From NCBI GenBank assembly GCA_964354155.1, contig CAYGYG010000023.1, positions 1 through 42,657 of the forward strand: 42,657 nucleotides of DNA, in the 5' to 3' direction. Of this stretch, positions 22,722 through 31,426 are shown piece by piece. Both the position numbers and the translations under genes were made by a program. Position 1 is the first letter of the stretch. Every line of letters begins with the position of its first letter. The notes under the pieces are model-generated. The model was not told the origin of the DNA. It searched no databases and saw only the letters and a program-made list of their open reading frames with translations. This DNA comes from CAYGYG01 sp964354155. Lineage in GTDB: Bacteria; Hydrothermota; Tepidihabitantia; SM23-42; CAYGYG01.

Positions 22722-23855
22722 ATGATCTTTACGATTTCGCGTGAGCTTCTCCTGTCTAACCTCGCGAAAGTAATCAGTATTATTCCGTCGAAGAGCACTT
22801 TCAACGTCCTGCAGAATATCCTGTTTCAGACAACCAAGAACAAACTATCGATACAGGGTACCGACCTCGAGGTTTTTATCAAGCGCGACTTCTCGTGCGA
22901 TGTTGCCGACGAAGGCAAGGTGATGGTGCCGGGCAAGAAGGTGCTGGAGATTCTCCGCGAAACCAGAGAAGAATCCTTGAAATTCTCTCTGGCCGGTCAG
23001 GTTCTCAAGATTGAGGCCGGCCGGACCCTTTTTTCGATTCCCTATTTAGATCCCCAGGAATTTCCGGAAATGCCCAAGCTCCCGACCCGGACCTGGTTTA
23101 AAATCCCGGCCGGCAAACTCAACCGCATGGTAAGCGCAACGATCTTTTCGGTGGCGCGGGACGTTGCTAAAGGCGCGATGACCGGGATTTTTGTGCAGAT
23201 CAAGAACAAAGATCTGTGTTTGGTGTCGACGGACGGACACCGGTTATCTTTCACCAGAAACCGCGATGGGCTCAAAGAAAACCAGGGCGGCGAGATAATC
23301 GTCCCACCCAAAGTGTTCGACTTGGTTTCCGACCTGGGCGAGGATGAGGGCGTTGAGATTCGCACCGCCGAGGAGGGGAAGGGAGAAGAAAGCCTGATCG
23401 GTTTTGCTTTTGCCAACACAATTATTGTCTCGCGGGTGATTCAGGGACCATTCCCCGACTATGAAAAGGTGATACCAACCAGTTTCAGCGCCGAACTCAA
23501 AATCGCCCGCGAATCCCTGGAAAGTTCCCTCCGGCGGGTTGTTCTTTTCTCCAATCACTTTACCCGGGCGGTCAAGCTCGGCTTCCCCTCGGGCGAGACG
23601 ATGAACGTATACGCGTCAACGCCGGAAGTGGGTGAGGCCAAGGAAGATGTTCAGTGCGGCTATCAAGGCAGCGAGATGGCCATCGGCTTCAATGCTGCCT
23701 ATCTGCTTGAGATCCTGAAGCACATTACGACCGCAGAGGTTTCCGTCCATTTCACGTCGCCGGCCACGGCCGCTTTGGTCAAGCCCTGCGGCGAGGTCGA
23801 TCCCGGTCTTGAGAAGATCTTTCTTTTGATGCCGCTGAGAATTGAAAACTGGTAA
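22722..23855 (+). CDS. dnaN: DNA polymerase III beta sliding clamp
   Basis: A 377-residue ring clamp that holds the replicative polymerase on DNA. Three repeated clamp folds are discernible: the start MIFTISRELLLSNLAKVISIIPSK, the first-domain VFIKRDFSCDV, the central KLNRMVSATIFSVARD and LVSTDGHRLSFTR (a conserved beta-clamp block), and a C-terminal IGFNAAYLLEIL followed by the normal FLLMPLRIENW ending. AAGGAGG nine bases before ATG 22722 fixes the start. It lies directly downstream of the oriC spacer. A small barrel-protein gene follows after 11 bp and is probably co-transcribed. Confidence 0.97.
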   Translation: MIFTISRELLLSNLAKVISIIPSKSTFNVLQNILFQTTKNKLSIQGTDLEVFIKRDFSCDVADEGKVMVPGKKVLEILRETREESLKFSLAGQVLKIEAGRTLFSIPYLDPQEFPEMPKLPTRTWFKIPAGKLNRMVSATIFSVARDVAKGAMTGIFVQIKNKDLCLVSTDGHRLSFTRNRDGLKENQGGEIIVPPKVFDLVSDLGEDEGVEIRTAEEGKGEESLIGFAFANTIIVSRVIQGPFPDYEKVIPTSFSAELKIARESLESSLRRVVLFSNHFTRAVKLGFPSGETMNVYASTPEVGEAKEDVQCGYQGSEMAIGFNAAYLLEILKHITTAEVSVHFTSPATAALVKPCGEVDPGLEKIFLLMPLRIENW

Positions 23856-23866
23856 GGAGGCCCACG

Positions 23867-24340
23867 ATGAGAAGCTTGACGAACCGGTCCGGGACAGTTA
23901 TTGCCTTGCTCCTGTTGGTTACGCTGCCGGCCTGGGCGCAACACGGACGATTCGGCCCGGGCATTATTCTGGGTTCACCTACCGGACTCACCTTGAAGAT
24001 CCTATTGAATCCAGAGAATTCTCTTGTCTTCAACGCCGGCTGGGCGCTTGGTCACGAGCACGGCAAGTTGCATTTGACAGGGGATTATCGATTTCACTTC
24101 TTGAATGCGGTACCCGAAGACCCGAACTACCAATTCTACATTGGCCTGGGCGCAAGTGTGGTCATGAAGGATGAAAACAGCAGTTTCGGCGCCCGATTCG
24201 GCGGGGGCATGGAGTACATCTACGATCCATTCGGTTTCTTTCTTGAGCTTTTCCCGGTTATCGTGCTGGTTCCCGAAACCGATATGGGGCTGGAAGGGGG
24301 AATCGGCGCGAGAATCTACCTGCCGCTTAAGAAAAAATAA
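23867..24340 (+). CDS. Small outer-membrane barrel protein (DUF3996-like)
   Basis: A 157-residue exported protein. Signal peptide 1-25 ends LPAWAQ. The mature part has the pattern GPGIILGSPTGLTLKILLN, then a DYRFHF strand, FYIGLGASV and ARFGGGMEYIYDP, which resembles the DUF3996 family of small beta-barrels known from spirochaetes. Alternating residues and the terminal strand (GGIGARIYLPLKKK) suit an eight-stranded barrel. AAGGAGG precedes ATG 23867, only 11 bp behind dnaN, so it is probably expressed from the dnaA/dnaN side. Function unknown; the family match is by eye. Confidence 0.72.
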   Translation: MRSLTNRSGTVIALLLLVTLPAWAQHGRFGPGIILGSPTGLTLKILLNPENSLVFNAGWALGHEHGKLHLTGDYRFHFLNAVPEDPNYQFYIGLGASVVMKDENSSFGARFGGGMEYIYDPFGFFLELFPVIVLVPETDMGLEGGIGARIYLPLKKK

Positions 24341-24359
24341 CGCGGCCTGTTGTCGCAGT

Positions 24360-25175
24360 TCAAAACTGCTCCAAACGCTTGACTACTTCCTCGATTACCC
24401 ACTGGGGCGTTGAGGTCCCGGCCGTGACCCCGACGACCTGCGCATTCTTCAACCATTGCTTTTCTATTTCGCTGGCCCGTTCGATGTGATACGTCGGCTT
24501 GATCTTTCCGCACAACGCGGCAAGGTGGGTCGTATTGGCGCTGTTCTTGCCGCCAACCACGATCATCAGGTCCACCCGATGTGAGATATCCTGGGCCGAA
24601 CTGATGCGTAGTTTTGTCTCAGCACAAATCGTATTATAAACCTTGATTTCTTCGGCCCGCTCGATCAGGTCGCCGAGCGCCGCCTTCAAATGCGAAACCT
24701 CAAGCGTCGTCTGGGCAACGACGCCGATTCTCTTCGAGGACAGCGACTGGCCCGGCGCATAGACCATGCCGGCCTCGCCGGCAAAGCCGATCAGGCTTTT
24801 CACCTCGGGATGTTTTGCCTCACCGACGATGACGATGAGATACCCTTCCTGCTTCAAGTTCTCAACATAGTTTTGAGCGCGCCGGACATAAGGGCAGGTG
24901 GCGTCAACCACTTCATAGCCGTAGCCCTTGACTTCCTCGAGCGCGTTCGGTTCCAGCCCATGAGAACGAATGACCACAATGGCCTCTTCACCCTGCTTGA
25001 AACCAGCAATGCTCTTGATGCCCTTCTTCTCCAACTGCTCGACCGCCGCCTGGTTATGGATGATGGGACCGAGCGTATACACCCGCTTCTTTTTCTCGAG
25101 AGCATCTTCGGCAAGACGAATCGCGCGCTTGACGCCGGAGCAGAAGCCGGCATAATCGGCCAGGACAACTTGCAT
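24360..25175 (-). CDS. ispH: 4-hydroxy-3-methylbut-2-enyl diphosphate reductase
   Basis: A 271-residue IspH, the last enzyme of the MEP isoprenoid pathway, giving IPP and DMAPP. The three Cys ligands of its iron-sulfur cluster are C12 (GFCSGV), C94 (DATCPYV) and C184 (NTICAET). The substrate-binding His residues are in GPIIHN (H40), IRSHG (H72) and KHPEV (H122), with the catalytic Glu at 124. The late GGKNSANTTHL block binds the diphosphate. Full length for the family. The ATG overlaps the plsC stop by one base, so it belongs to the cmk-plsC-ispH operon. In many bacteria ispH follows cmk and plsC, or is fused to rpsA there; no rpsA is seen here. Confidence 0.95.
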   Translation of the reverse strand: MQVVLADYAGFCSGVKRAIRLAEDALEKKKRVYTLGPIIHNQAAVEQLEKKGIKSIAGFKQGEEAIVVIRSHGLEPNALEEVKGYGYEVVDATCPYVRRAQNYVENLKQEGYLIVIVGEAKHPEVKSLIGFAGEAGMVYAPGQSLSSKRIGVVAQTTLEVSHLKAALGDLIERAEEIKVYNTICAETKLRISSAQDISHRVDLMIVVGGKNSANTTHLAALCGKIKPTYHIERASEIEKQWLKNAQVVGVTAGTSTPQWVIEEVVKRLEQF

Positions 25176-25780
25176 CAGCTCTCGCGGCCCGTGAGGGTAC
25201 GGGCTAGATCGTTGATTGCGTCCCGGATCCGGCGGGCGAACAGCTCATCCCCACTTCGGTCGCCCGACGGGTCGGGTGGGGCAATTGGCGTGCCGATGAA
25301 GACGGTGAGCCGGTAGTGCCGAGATACCAATTCGCCCAAGGCCCGGCGGCTGTTGGCAAGATATACCGGGACGACCGGGGCGCGGACCTTACGTGCCAAG
25401 TAGCCAACGCCAGGATGGAAGGGCAGCAACCTACCGTCTTGTCCGCGAGTCCCCTCAGGAAAGATGACAAGACCCAAGCCCTGCTTGAGAACCGTAAGGG
25501 CGCGCTTGATCGTCTCAATGCCGGTAATGGGAAAGGCATGGTAGAAAGTGATCAGCCAGGTAAAGAACTTGGACACCTCGAAAAGACCGCTCTTGGCCAT
25601 AAAAAAACACTCACGGTTTACCGCGTAGCCGACCAGCGGCGGATCCAGGAAAGACGCATGATTGGACGCAATGATCAAAGGGCCGGTCCTGGGCACGTTC
25701 TTGCGCCCAATGATCTTCAGTCCAACCGCCGACGCCAGGAGAAAGCTGAGGCACCGTGCGAAATACCAACGCGGGGTCAT
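25175..25780 (-). CDS. plsC: 1-acyl-sn-glycerol-3-phosphate acyltransferase
   Basis: A 201-residue PlsC-type membrane acyltransferase that makes phosphatidic acid from lysophosphatidic acid. The N-terminal hydrophobic part (about 5-24) anchors it. The catalytic NHASFLD (40-46) is the family's NHxxxxD motif, and FPEGTRG (107-113) is the glycerol-phosphate-binding loop. GYLARKVRAPVVPVYL follows. Length is at the short end of the family but complete. It overlaps cmk by 4 bp and ispH by 1 bp. A relaxed acyl-chain or acceptor specificity cannot be excluded. Confidence 0.93.
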   Translation of the reverse strand: MTPRWYFARCLSFLLASAVGLKIIGRKNVPRTGPLIIASNHASFLDPPLVGYAVNRECFFMAKSGLFEVSKFFTWLITFYHAFPITGIETIKRALTVLKQGLGLVIFPEGTRGQDGRLLPFHPGVGYLARKVRAPVVPVYLANSRRALGELVSRHYRLTVFIGTPIAPPDPSGDRSGDELFARRIRDAINDLARTLTGRES

Positions 25781-26463
25781 GTTGGCCGTAGCTCCGGGGG
25801 CAAGCGTTTGAGCACGTGCTGGTGGGCGAGATCGATCTCCTCCTTAATCGTCAGGTGGGTCGTGTCGATGACGATGGCGCCCTCGGCCATCCGCAGCGGA
25901 GAATGGACGCGCTGTGAATCGTACTCATCCCTAAAGGCAAGGTTCTTTGCCACGTTCTGAACCCGGGAAGCTAGATGCTTTTCTTTGAATTCGCGGAGGC
26001 GCCGTTGGGCGCGAATCGCTATGTCGGCGTGGATGTAAATTTTGACGTCGGCATCAGGGAAGACGACGGTGCCGATGTCGCGACCTTCGCAGACAATCGA
26101 TTTGCCGCGTGCCACTTGACGCTGAAGCCCAACCATCCAGCGGCGCACCACGGGCAGGGCCGAGACTTGGGACACCTTCTCGTTGACTTCCGGGGTGCGG
26201 ATCAGGGCCGAAACGTCTTCGCCGTTGAGCAAGACACGGTATCGACCGTTATCGTTCTTGATATCGATGGTCGTGCGCCGCACGACTTGTCTAACCTTTG
26301 CCGGGTCGAGCACGTAGCCATGCCGGATTAGATTGAGGGTGAACGCGCGGTACATCGCCCCGGTGTCAAGGTAGAAAAAGCCCAGTTTCTTGGCCAGTCC
26401 CTGCGCGGTCGTACTCTTGCCCGAACCAGCGGTGCCGTCAATCGCGACTACGAAAGTCTGCAT
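25777..26463 (-). CDS. cmk: Cytidylate kinase
   Basis: A 228-residue (d)CMP kinase. P-loop GTAGSGKST (10-18), LDTGAMYRA, the acceptor-site block ICEGRDIGTVVFPDADVKIYI and the RAQRRL lid are characteristic. It phosphorylates CMP and dCMP for nucleic acid and phospholipid synthesis, which fits its coupling to plsC (4-bp overlap). First gene of the cmk-plsC-ispH run. Its promoter -10 box lies 6 nt before ATG 26463, so the mRNA is probably leaderless. Confidence 0.95.
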   Translation of the reverse strand: MQTFVVAIDGTAGSGKSTTAQGLAKKLGFFYLDTGAMYRAFTLNLIRHGYVLDPAKVRQVVRRTTIDIKNDNGRYRVLLNGEDVSALIRTPEVNEKVSQVSALPVVRRWMVGLQRQVARGKSIVCEGRDIGTVVFPDADVKIYIHADIAIRAQRRLREFKEKHLASRVQNVAKNLAFRDEYDSQRVHSPLRMAEGAIVIDTTHLTIKEEIDLAHQHVLKRLPPELRPT

Positions 26464-26469
26464 CCGGGT

Positions 26470-26497
26470 ATTCTAACCGGGCCGGGCGAAAAATCAA
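26470..26497 (-). promoter_or_regulatory. Promoter giving a leaderless cmk operon mRNA
   Basis: On the minus strand: TTGATT (26497-26492), a 16-bp spacer, TAGAAT (26475-26470), then ACCCGG and ATG at 26463. No ribosome site. Confidence 0.75.
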
Positions 26498-26543
26498 GAT
26501 GGAAAAGCCCGGGCCAAGTGCCGCCGACCCCCATCGGCCGCCT

Positions 26544-26608
26544 CTGTCATCCTGAGTCCCGTAGGGCGAAGGATCTGATTGAGACTCTTCGCTTCGCTCA
26601 GAGTGACA
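26544..26608. repeat. Long imperfect inverted repeat (TGTCATCCTGAG type)
   Basis: TGTCATCCTGAG (26544-26555) pairs imperfectly with CTCAGAGTGACA (26597-26608), and TTCGCTTCGCT lies between. This form of dispersed repeat (a GTCATnCTGAG end, a CTTCGCTTCGCTCAGA end) occurs in many unrelated environmental genomes. Only one copy is seen here. Confidence 0.65.
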
Positions 26609-26616
26609 AGACCCAG

Positions 26617-26633
26617 CCGGGTACAAGACCCGG
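26617..26633. repeat. Short GC-rich hairpin
   Basis: CCGGGT (26617-26622), loop ACAAG, ACCCGG (26628-26633). There is no T-run after it, so a terminator function is not supported. Confidence 0.6.
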
Positions 26634-26664
26634 CGCTGGACCGGCAGGCGGAGAAGCAATCTCA

Positions 26665-26711
26665 AATCCCCCTCTTTTCCCCCTTTGCCAAAAGGGGGAT
26701 ATAGGGGGATT
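26665..26711. repeat. AATCCCCCT inverted repeat
   Basis: AATCCCCCTCTTTTCCCCCT on the left pairs with AGGGGGATATAGGGGGATT on the right around GCCA. It is of a widely dispersed poly-C/poly-G hairpin type. Only one copy lies in the window. Confidence 0.65.
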
Positions 26712-26788
26712 AGAAAGGATTAAGAACAAGCGCGGGTTCGGTTTCCGTGAGGAGTATCTAAAAAGCACCGCACCCGGGACTTTGGGAA

Positions 26789-26816
26789 TTGACACGACTG
26801 GCAAGTTGGCTACTAT
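26789..26816 (+). promoter_or_regulatory. Promoter giving a leaderless beta-CASP hydrolase mRNA
   Basis: TTGACA (26789-26794), a 16-bp spacer, TACTAT (26811-26816), then TTGCCA and ATG at 26823. No ribosome site. Confidence 0.8.
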
Positions 26817-26822
26817 TTGCCA

Positions 26823-28208
26823 ATGAAGATAACCTTTGTCGGTGGTGCCCGGAGCGTCACCGGTTCACTCCTCCTTTGTGAGCACGAGAACCGGAAATTC
26901 ATCCTGGAATGCGGGCTTTTCCAGGGGCACCGGGATGATGCCGACCGCATCAACCGGACATTCCCCTTCAAGCCGAAAGACATCCAGGCCGCGGTGCTCA
27001 CCCACGGGCACCTCGACCATTCCGGAAACCTCCCCTCGCTGTGCAAGCGGGGCTATGCCGGCCCGGTTTTCTGCACCGCAGCAACCAGGGATATCGCATC
27101 CCGGCTCCTGCTCGATGCCGCCCATATTCAACAGAACGACATCGCCTTTATCAACAAGAAAGCGGCCCGACCGGGACTGCCGGGCAAGGAGCCACTGTAC
27201 ACCGTGCCGGATGTTGAAAGAACGATTCGTCAATTCAGTCCCATTGGATACGGCATGGCCTTCGAACCGGTGCCCGGGGTAAGGGCTACCCTTGCCGACG
27301 CCGGCCACATCCTGGGGTCGGCGCTGGTCTTGCTCGAAGCGGGCGGCGTGCGCACCATTTTCAGCGGCGACCTGGGACGCAGGAACATGCCCATCGTCCG
27401 TGACCCGGTCGTAATCCCCGATGTGGACAACCTGATTCTTGAATCGACCTATGGCGGTCGAACCCACACGCCGATCGACGGCATGGCTGGGGAACTGGCC
27501 GCGCTGATCAAAGAGGCGAAGCAGCGCCGCGGCAAAATAATCATCCCCGCTTTCGCGGTTGAACGGACCCAGATCCTGGTGAAGATCCTCAAAGATCTGC
27601 ACCGCGACGGGTTGCTGAAGTCAATCCCGGTCTACGTTGACAGCCCGCTGGCCACGGACATCACGGAGGTCTATCGGACCCATCCCGAGTGTTTCGACGC
27701 GGCCACGTACGAGCTATTTATCAAGGACGACCCCTTTAGGTTTCCAGGACTAAACTATGTCCGTGACAGCAATGAGTCGAGGAAGCTGAACGACTCGAAA
27801 GAAACGATCATCGTCATCGCCGGCTCCGGCATGTGTGAAGGGGGCCGGGTATTGCATCACCTGATCCATTCGATTCAAGACCCGGACAACATGATCATTT
27901 TCGTGGGCTTTCAAGCTCAGGCTACACTGGGACGCAGGATCGTCGAAGGGATAAGTCCGGTTTCAATCTTTGGTGACCGCTACGAAGTACGGGCGCGAGT
28001 TCACTTCCTGGGCGGCTTTTCGGCCCACGCCGACGGTACGGAACTACTCGACTATGTAAAGGGTATGACCGGGGCCAGGCTCAAGAGAGTCTTCTTGGTA
28101 CATGGCGAACCGGAACAGGCGTTGGCTTTGGCCGAGCAAATCTCAAGCTGGAATGGGCGCATCAAAGTGGAAATCCCCCAGGCGCTGACCGAAGCGATCC
28201 TGGCATGA
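26823..28208 (+). CDS. Metallo-beta-lactamase fold, beta-CASP RNA-processing-type hydrolase
   Basis: A 461-residue member of the CPSF73/YSH1-like group of metallo-beta-lactamases. Seen: MKITFVGGARSVTGSLLL, the zinc motif THGHLDHSG (H61, H63, D65, H66), LADAGHILGSALVLL, FSGDLGR, the beta-CASP segment with SGMCEGGRVLHHL, and the C-terminal FSAHAD and VHGEPEQ. Relatives are RNases (endo- or exonuclease) in bacteria and archaea; the exact substrate is unknown. A TTG at 26817 would add two residues, but ATG 26823 is 6 nt behind the -10 box and is the better start. The stop overlaps the DUF58 gene (ATGA), making a three-gene unit. Confidence 0.9.
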   Translation: MKITFVGGARSVTGSLLLCEHENRKFILECGLFQGHRDDADRINRTFPFKPKDIQAAVLTHGHLDHSGNLPSLCKRGYAGPVFCTAATRDIASRLLLDAAHIQQNDIAFINKKAARPGLPGKEPLYTVPDVERTIRQFSPIGYGMAFEPVPGVRATLADAGHILGSALVLLEAGGVRTIFSGDLGRRNMPIVRDPVVIPDVDNLILESTYGGRTHTPIDGMAGELAALIKEAKQRRGKIIIPAFAVERTQILVKILKDLHRDGLLKSIPVYVDSPLATDITEVYRTHPECFDAATYELFIKDDPFRFPGLNYVRDSNESRKLNDSKETIIVIAGSGMCEGGRVLHHLIHSIQDPDNMIIFVGFQAQATLGRRIVEGISPVSIFGDRYEVRARVHFLGGFSAHADGTELLDYVKGMTGARLKRVFLVHGEPEQALALAEQISSWNGRIKVEIPQALTEAILA

Positions 28209-29089
28209 AGCAGTACATCCGGCCCGAAGTTGCCGCCAAGCTCAAGGGCCTTGACCTAAGAGCGCGCTTGGTCGTTGAAGGTTTCTTGTCCGGACTGCAT
28301 CGCAGTCCTTTCTACGGATTCTCGGTCGAGTTTGCCGACCACCGGCCGTACGTGCCGGGCGACGAAATCAAACGCATCGACTGGCGTATCTACGGCCGCA
28401 CCAATCGCTACTACATAAAGGAATATGAGGAGGAAACTAATCTCAAGGCCTATATCCTGCTCGACAAGAGCGGTTCGATGGGCTACCAGACCGGCCGGGT
28501 GTCGAAGTACGAGTATGGACAGACGCTTGCCGCAAGCCTGGCCTATCTTCTGCTCAAACAACGGGACAGCGTCGGCCTGGTCACTTTCGACGAGCGCCTC
28601 GTTCAATACATACCGCCGAGCTCAAGAAAAGGACAAATCCAGATTCTATTAAGCTCACTTGACCGATTCCCGCCCGGCGGGGAAACCGACTTGTCGACGA
28701 CTTTTCTCCAGATGGCCGAGCGTTTGAAAAGACGCGGGCTTGTGATCGTCATTTCCGATCTGCTGGACGAGCCGAACCGCATTATCCGCGCCCTCAAGAG
28801 TTTCCGTTACCGCAAACACGAAATGCTGGTCTTTCACATCCTCGATCCGCAGGAAATGGAGTTCTCTTTCCGAGGGCCGGCGCGGTTTGTCGACATGGAA
28901 ACAAAGGCCGAGGTCGTCCTTGACCCGGCCGTACTGCGGGCAACCTACCGAAAGAGGATTGGCAGGTTTATTCAAAGGTACCAGCGGGAACTCCGGGCCA
29001 GCTATATCGACTACGAACTTTTGCTCACCGACGTTCCTTACGACCGCGCCTTGCTTTCTTATCTGGCCAAGCGGGAACGGCTGCCTTGA
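28205..29089 (+). CDS. DUF58 protein with von Willebrand-like domain
   Basis: A 294-residue DUF58 protein. The family block PGDEIKRIDWRIYGRT at about 57-72 and the metal-ion-dependent adhesion motif DKSGSMG (about 93-99) are clear; LVIVISDLLDEP is a later strand of the VWA-like fold. Members usually work with a MoxR-type AAA+ ATPase and Bat proteins in envelope or complex-assembly functions. No MoxR gene is in this window. It overlaps the hydrolase upstream and the BatA-like gene downstream, each by 4 bp, so the three are in one transcript. Confidence 0.9.
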   Translation: MKQYIRPEVAAKLKGLDLRARLVVEGFLSGLHRSPFYGFSVEFADHRPYVPGDEIKRIDWRIYGRTNRYYIKEYEEETNLKAYILLDKSGSMGYQTGRVSKYEYGQTLAASLAYLLLKQRDSVGLVTFDERLVQYIPPSSRKGQIQILLSSLDRFPPGGETDLSTTFLQMAERLKRRGLVIVISDLLDEPNRIIRALKSFRYRKHEMLVFHILDPQEMEFSFRGPARFVDMETKAEVVLDPAVLRATYRKRIGRFIQRYQRELRASYIDYELLLTDVPYDRALLSYLAKRERLP

Positions 29090-30957
29090 TTGAATTCCTG
29101 CACCCGGTCTACCTGCTTGGTCTCCTGCTGGCGTCGTTGCCGATCGTCATCCATCTTTGGTTCAGAAAACGCTTGCGCCGCCAGGATTTCCCCTCGCTGA
29201 AATTCCTCGAGGCAATCGAGCGTGGGCAGTTCAGCTGGCTCAGGTTGCGGGAAATCATGATCCTCATCCTCCGGACCGCGTTGGTGCTTTGCGCCGTCCT
29301 GGCCCTGGCGCGACCCGTGGTCAAGAAAGGAATGTTCGGCCTTGACCGAACCGGATCGTTGGTCTTGGTGATCGATGACTCGTACAGCATGGGCCAGGAC
29401 AGCGTCTGGCTCAGGGCGAAAAAGATGGGCATCGCTCTGATTGAGCGCTATTCAGAGGCTTCGGAATTTGCGATCGTTCCGCTGACCGCCGAGGCGCGGC
29501 TTGACTTCGTCAACAAATCGGAAGCCTTGCGGCTGGCCGAACAGATGGCGCTCACGAACCGAAGCGGCAAACTGAAAGAGCATGGCGCGAAATTATCTCT
29601 GGTCAGACCAAAATACCCGGTCGATTTTGTTTTCATAACTGATGCCCAGGCGTCTAACTTCGCAAGCTTCGACCGGCCGTGGTCGTACCCATTGAACGTC
29701 ATTGATATTGGCTCAAAAACCGGCAATGTCGGCGTCACCGAAGTGCGACTCAAAGACCCTATCTTGCTCAGTACCCCGGCCATCTTCGTGACGGTTGAGA
29801 ACTTCGGCAGTTTGCCCTGGAGCGGAACGGTCTTACTGAGCACCGGGCCGGAGCAGGAATTGAACGTCGGTGCGCAGGCCAAAGCGGTCGTTGAATTCCT
29901 CCAGGTTGGCGAGGGAGAATTCTTGAAAGGATCCGCCGCGATTGAGCGCGCGGGACTATTGGCTGACAACATGCGCTACTTTGCATTCAAGCCGTTGGCG
30001 ACGAAGAAGATCCTCTTGGTTACCGCAACCGATGCTGAATCGAGTAGAGCAGAGCTCTTCATCCTCAAGGCCCTGAAGCCGGCGGATTTCAAGACGCCTT
30101 TCCCCACCAATGAAATTACCCAATCCGACATGAAGCAGGTGGATTTCGGTGTGTTTGATGCCCTGATTCTATCAGGGCTTGTCGAGCTGGATCGATTTCA
30201 GGTTCAGCAGGTCGAACACTTCCTGGCCGAGAAACCGGGGCTCGTACTCTTGGGCGACCCGATCGGAAACAACTATCAGAGCTTTCTGGCTCGTTACGTT
30301 GACCGAGTCGAACCGGTGCGTCTTGATGGCTTCTTGACGATGGAGCGCTTTGACCGAAGCCATCCCATTTTTGGCGTATTCGGCCCCAAGGATTTTGGAG
30401 CCGCCAAGTTCTTCAAACTCTCCGGTATCGTCATCACCAAAGGCAGAACGCTGATGTGGCTTGACAACGGGCGGCCGCTGCTCATCCAGTCCGGCAACCT
30501 GCTCATCGCCGCAACCGGATTCGACCTCGAGCATACCGACTTGGTCTACAAACCGGTCTTTGTTCCTTTCCTGCATCGAGTGCTCGGGTATCTGACTCAG
30601 GACAAGATGATCCGGCAGTACATCGTGGGTGATTCGATCGTAATGGAAAGGAGCGCCGGAGAGAAGATCGTCACCCCGGGCGGATCCGAATACCTGTTGC
30701 CCGAGCGTGGGAAAATCGTATGCCGCAACACCGATATGCCCGGGCTCTATCAAATCGGCGACGAGGTTTTCGTGGTGAACGTCGATCCGGAAGAGGGTGA
30801 TTTGACCAAGATTACGCCGGAAGCATTGCGCCCGCTCAATGCTCGGTTTTTGACTCCAGCGGAAGCCTTCCAGGGCTCGGACTTGTCACCCCTGTTTCTC
30901 CTCCTGGCGGTCTTTGCCCTGCTCGGCGAAATGCTGCTGCTCCTTTTCCGGCGCTAA
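29086..30957 (+). CDS. BatA-like membrane protein with VWA domain
   Basis: A 623-residue protein. Two N-terminal hydrophobic segments (about 5-22 and 56-76) flank the characteristic BatA stretch FPSLKFLEAIERG. A VWA-type motif VIDDSYSMGQDS follows at about 96-107. The middle and C-terminal parts (about 300-500: ILLVTATDAESSRAELFI, DALILSGL, PGLVLLGDP) look like the glutamine-amidotransferase-like region found in such proteins. One C-terminal membrane helix (about 601-620) ends LLLLFRR. The start is TTG 29086, overlapping the previous stop (TTGA). It is probably the partner of the DUF58 protein in the envelope; function not established. Confidence 0.85.
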   Translation: MIEFLHPVYLLGLLLASLPIVIHLWFRKRLRRQDFPSLKFLEAIERGQFSWLRLREIMILILRTALVLCAVLALARPVVKKGMFGLDRTGSLVLVIDDSYSMGQDSVWLRAKKMGIALIERYSEASEFAIVPLTAEARLDFVNKSEALRLAEQMALTNRSGKLKEHGAKLSLVRPKYPVDFVFITDAQASNFASFDRPWSYPLNVIDIGSKTGNVGVTEVRLKDPILLSTPAIFVTVENFGSLPWSGTVLLSTGPEQELNVGAQAKAVVEFLQVGEGEFLKGSAAIERAGLLADNMRYFAFKPLATKKILLVTATDAESSRAELFILKALKPADFKTPFPTNEITQSDMKQVDFGVFDALILSGLVELDRFQVQQVEHFLAEKPGLVLLGDPIGNNYQSFLARYVDRVEPVRLDGFLTMERFDRSHPIFGVFGPKDFGAAKFFKLSGIVITKGRTLMWLDNGRPLLIQSGNLLIAATGFDLEHTDLVYKPVFVPFLHRVLGYLTQDKMIRQYIVGDSIVMERSAGEKIVTPGGSEYLLPERGKIVCRNTDMPGLYQIGDEVFVVNVDPEEGDLTKITPEALRPLNARFLTPAEAFQGSDLSPLFLLLAVFALLGEMLLLLFRR

Positions 30958-31031
30958 CTCCGCGGGTCACCTTTCCGGTCATTGCGAGTCCGACCTTTTC
31001 CATCCTCCCCCTGGAGGGGGGAACGCCTTCG

Positions 31032-31051
31032 AAGCAGGTAATAACTTTTGC
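31032..31051 (+). repeat. Short repeat shared with 32817-32850
   Basis: AAGCAGGTAATAACTTTTGC. The same 17-bp start and the 15-bp GGTAATAACTTTTGC recur on either side of the next gene, at 32817-32850. Confidence 0.65.
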
Positions 31052-31426
31052 TTACCGCGAGATCATGAGATCCAGAAAGATGCTGTTCCCCAGGGCCCGG
31101 CCCAGGTACTTATGACCCCGCCAGGCTACCCCCGCCACACAGGTATTTTCTATGAAGTCTCCTCGGACTGACGGGGATCCATTGGCACGTATAAAGTGAG
31201 TTCACTCGCGCAGTCGCGAATAGACAGCATGCCGGCAGATCCGGTCGTTCTTAAGCCGGGGACGCTGCCAGGCCCGGGCAATCTTGCGCACTATTCTACC
31301 CTGCCCGTGCGTAGTCGCAACCCATCCCCGTTCCCACATCGAGAGCTGAAAGTAATGGTTTTCCATAACTTCCTATTATGCCACAGCTCTTTCCGCTCCT
31401 CAAGTGCTGCACTTCTCTCTCCGACA

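Larger units (their letters stand above)
26464..26822. other. 359-bp divergent intergenic region rich in hairpin repeats
   Basis: No gene seen. It contains the two leaderless-type promoters at its ends (26470-26497 and 26789-26816) and between them three separate inverted repeats (26544-26608, 26617-26633, 26665-26711), listed individually. Confidence 0.75.

Noticed and set aside
22519..22725. Possible small gene between dnaA and dnaN
   Set aside because: Overlaps the dnaA end and runs through the DnaA boxes and AT-rich tract; no ribosome site.
25813..25818. CACGTG core as a second parS
   Set aside because: Flanking bases (TTGAG before, CTGGTG after) do not match the parS arms and it lies inside the cmk coding sequence.
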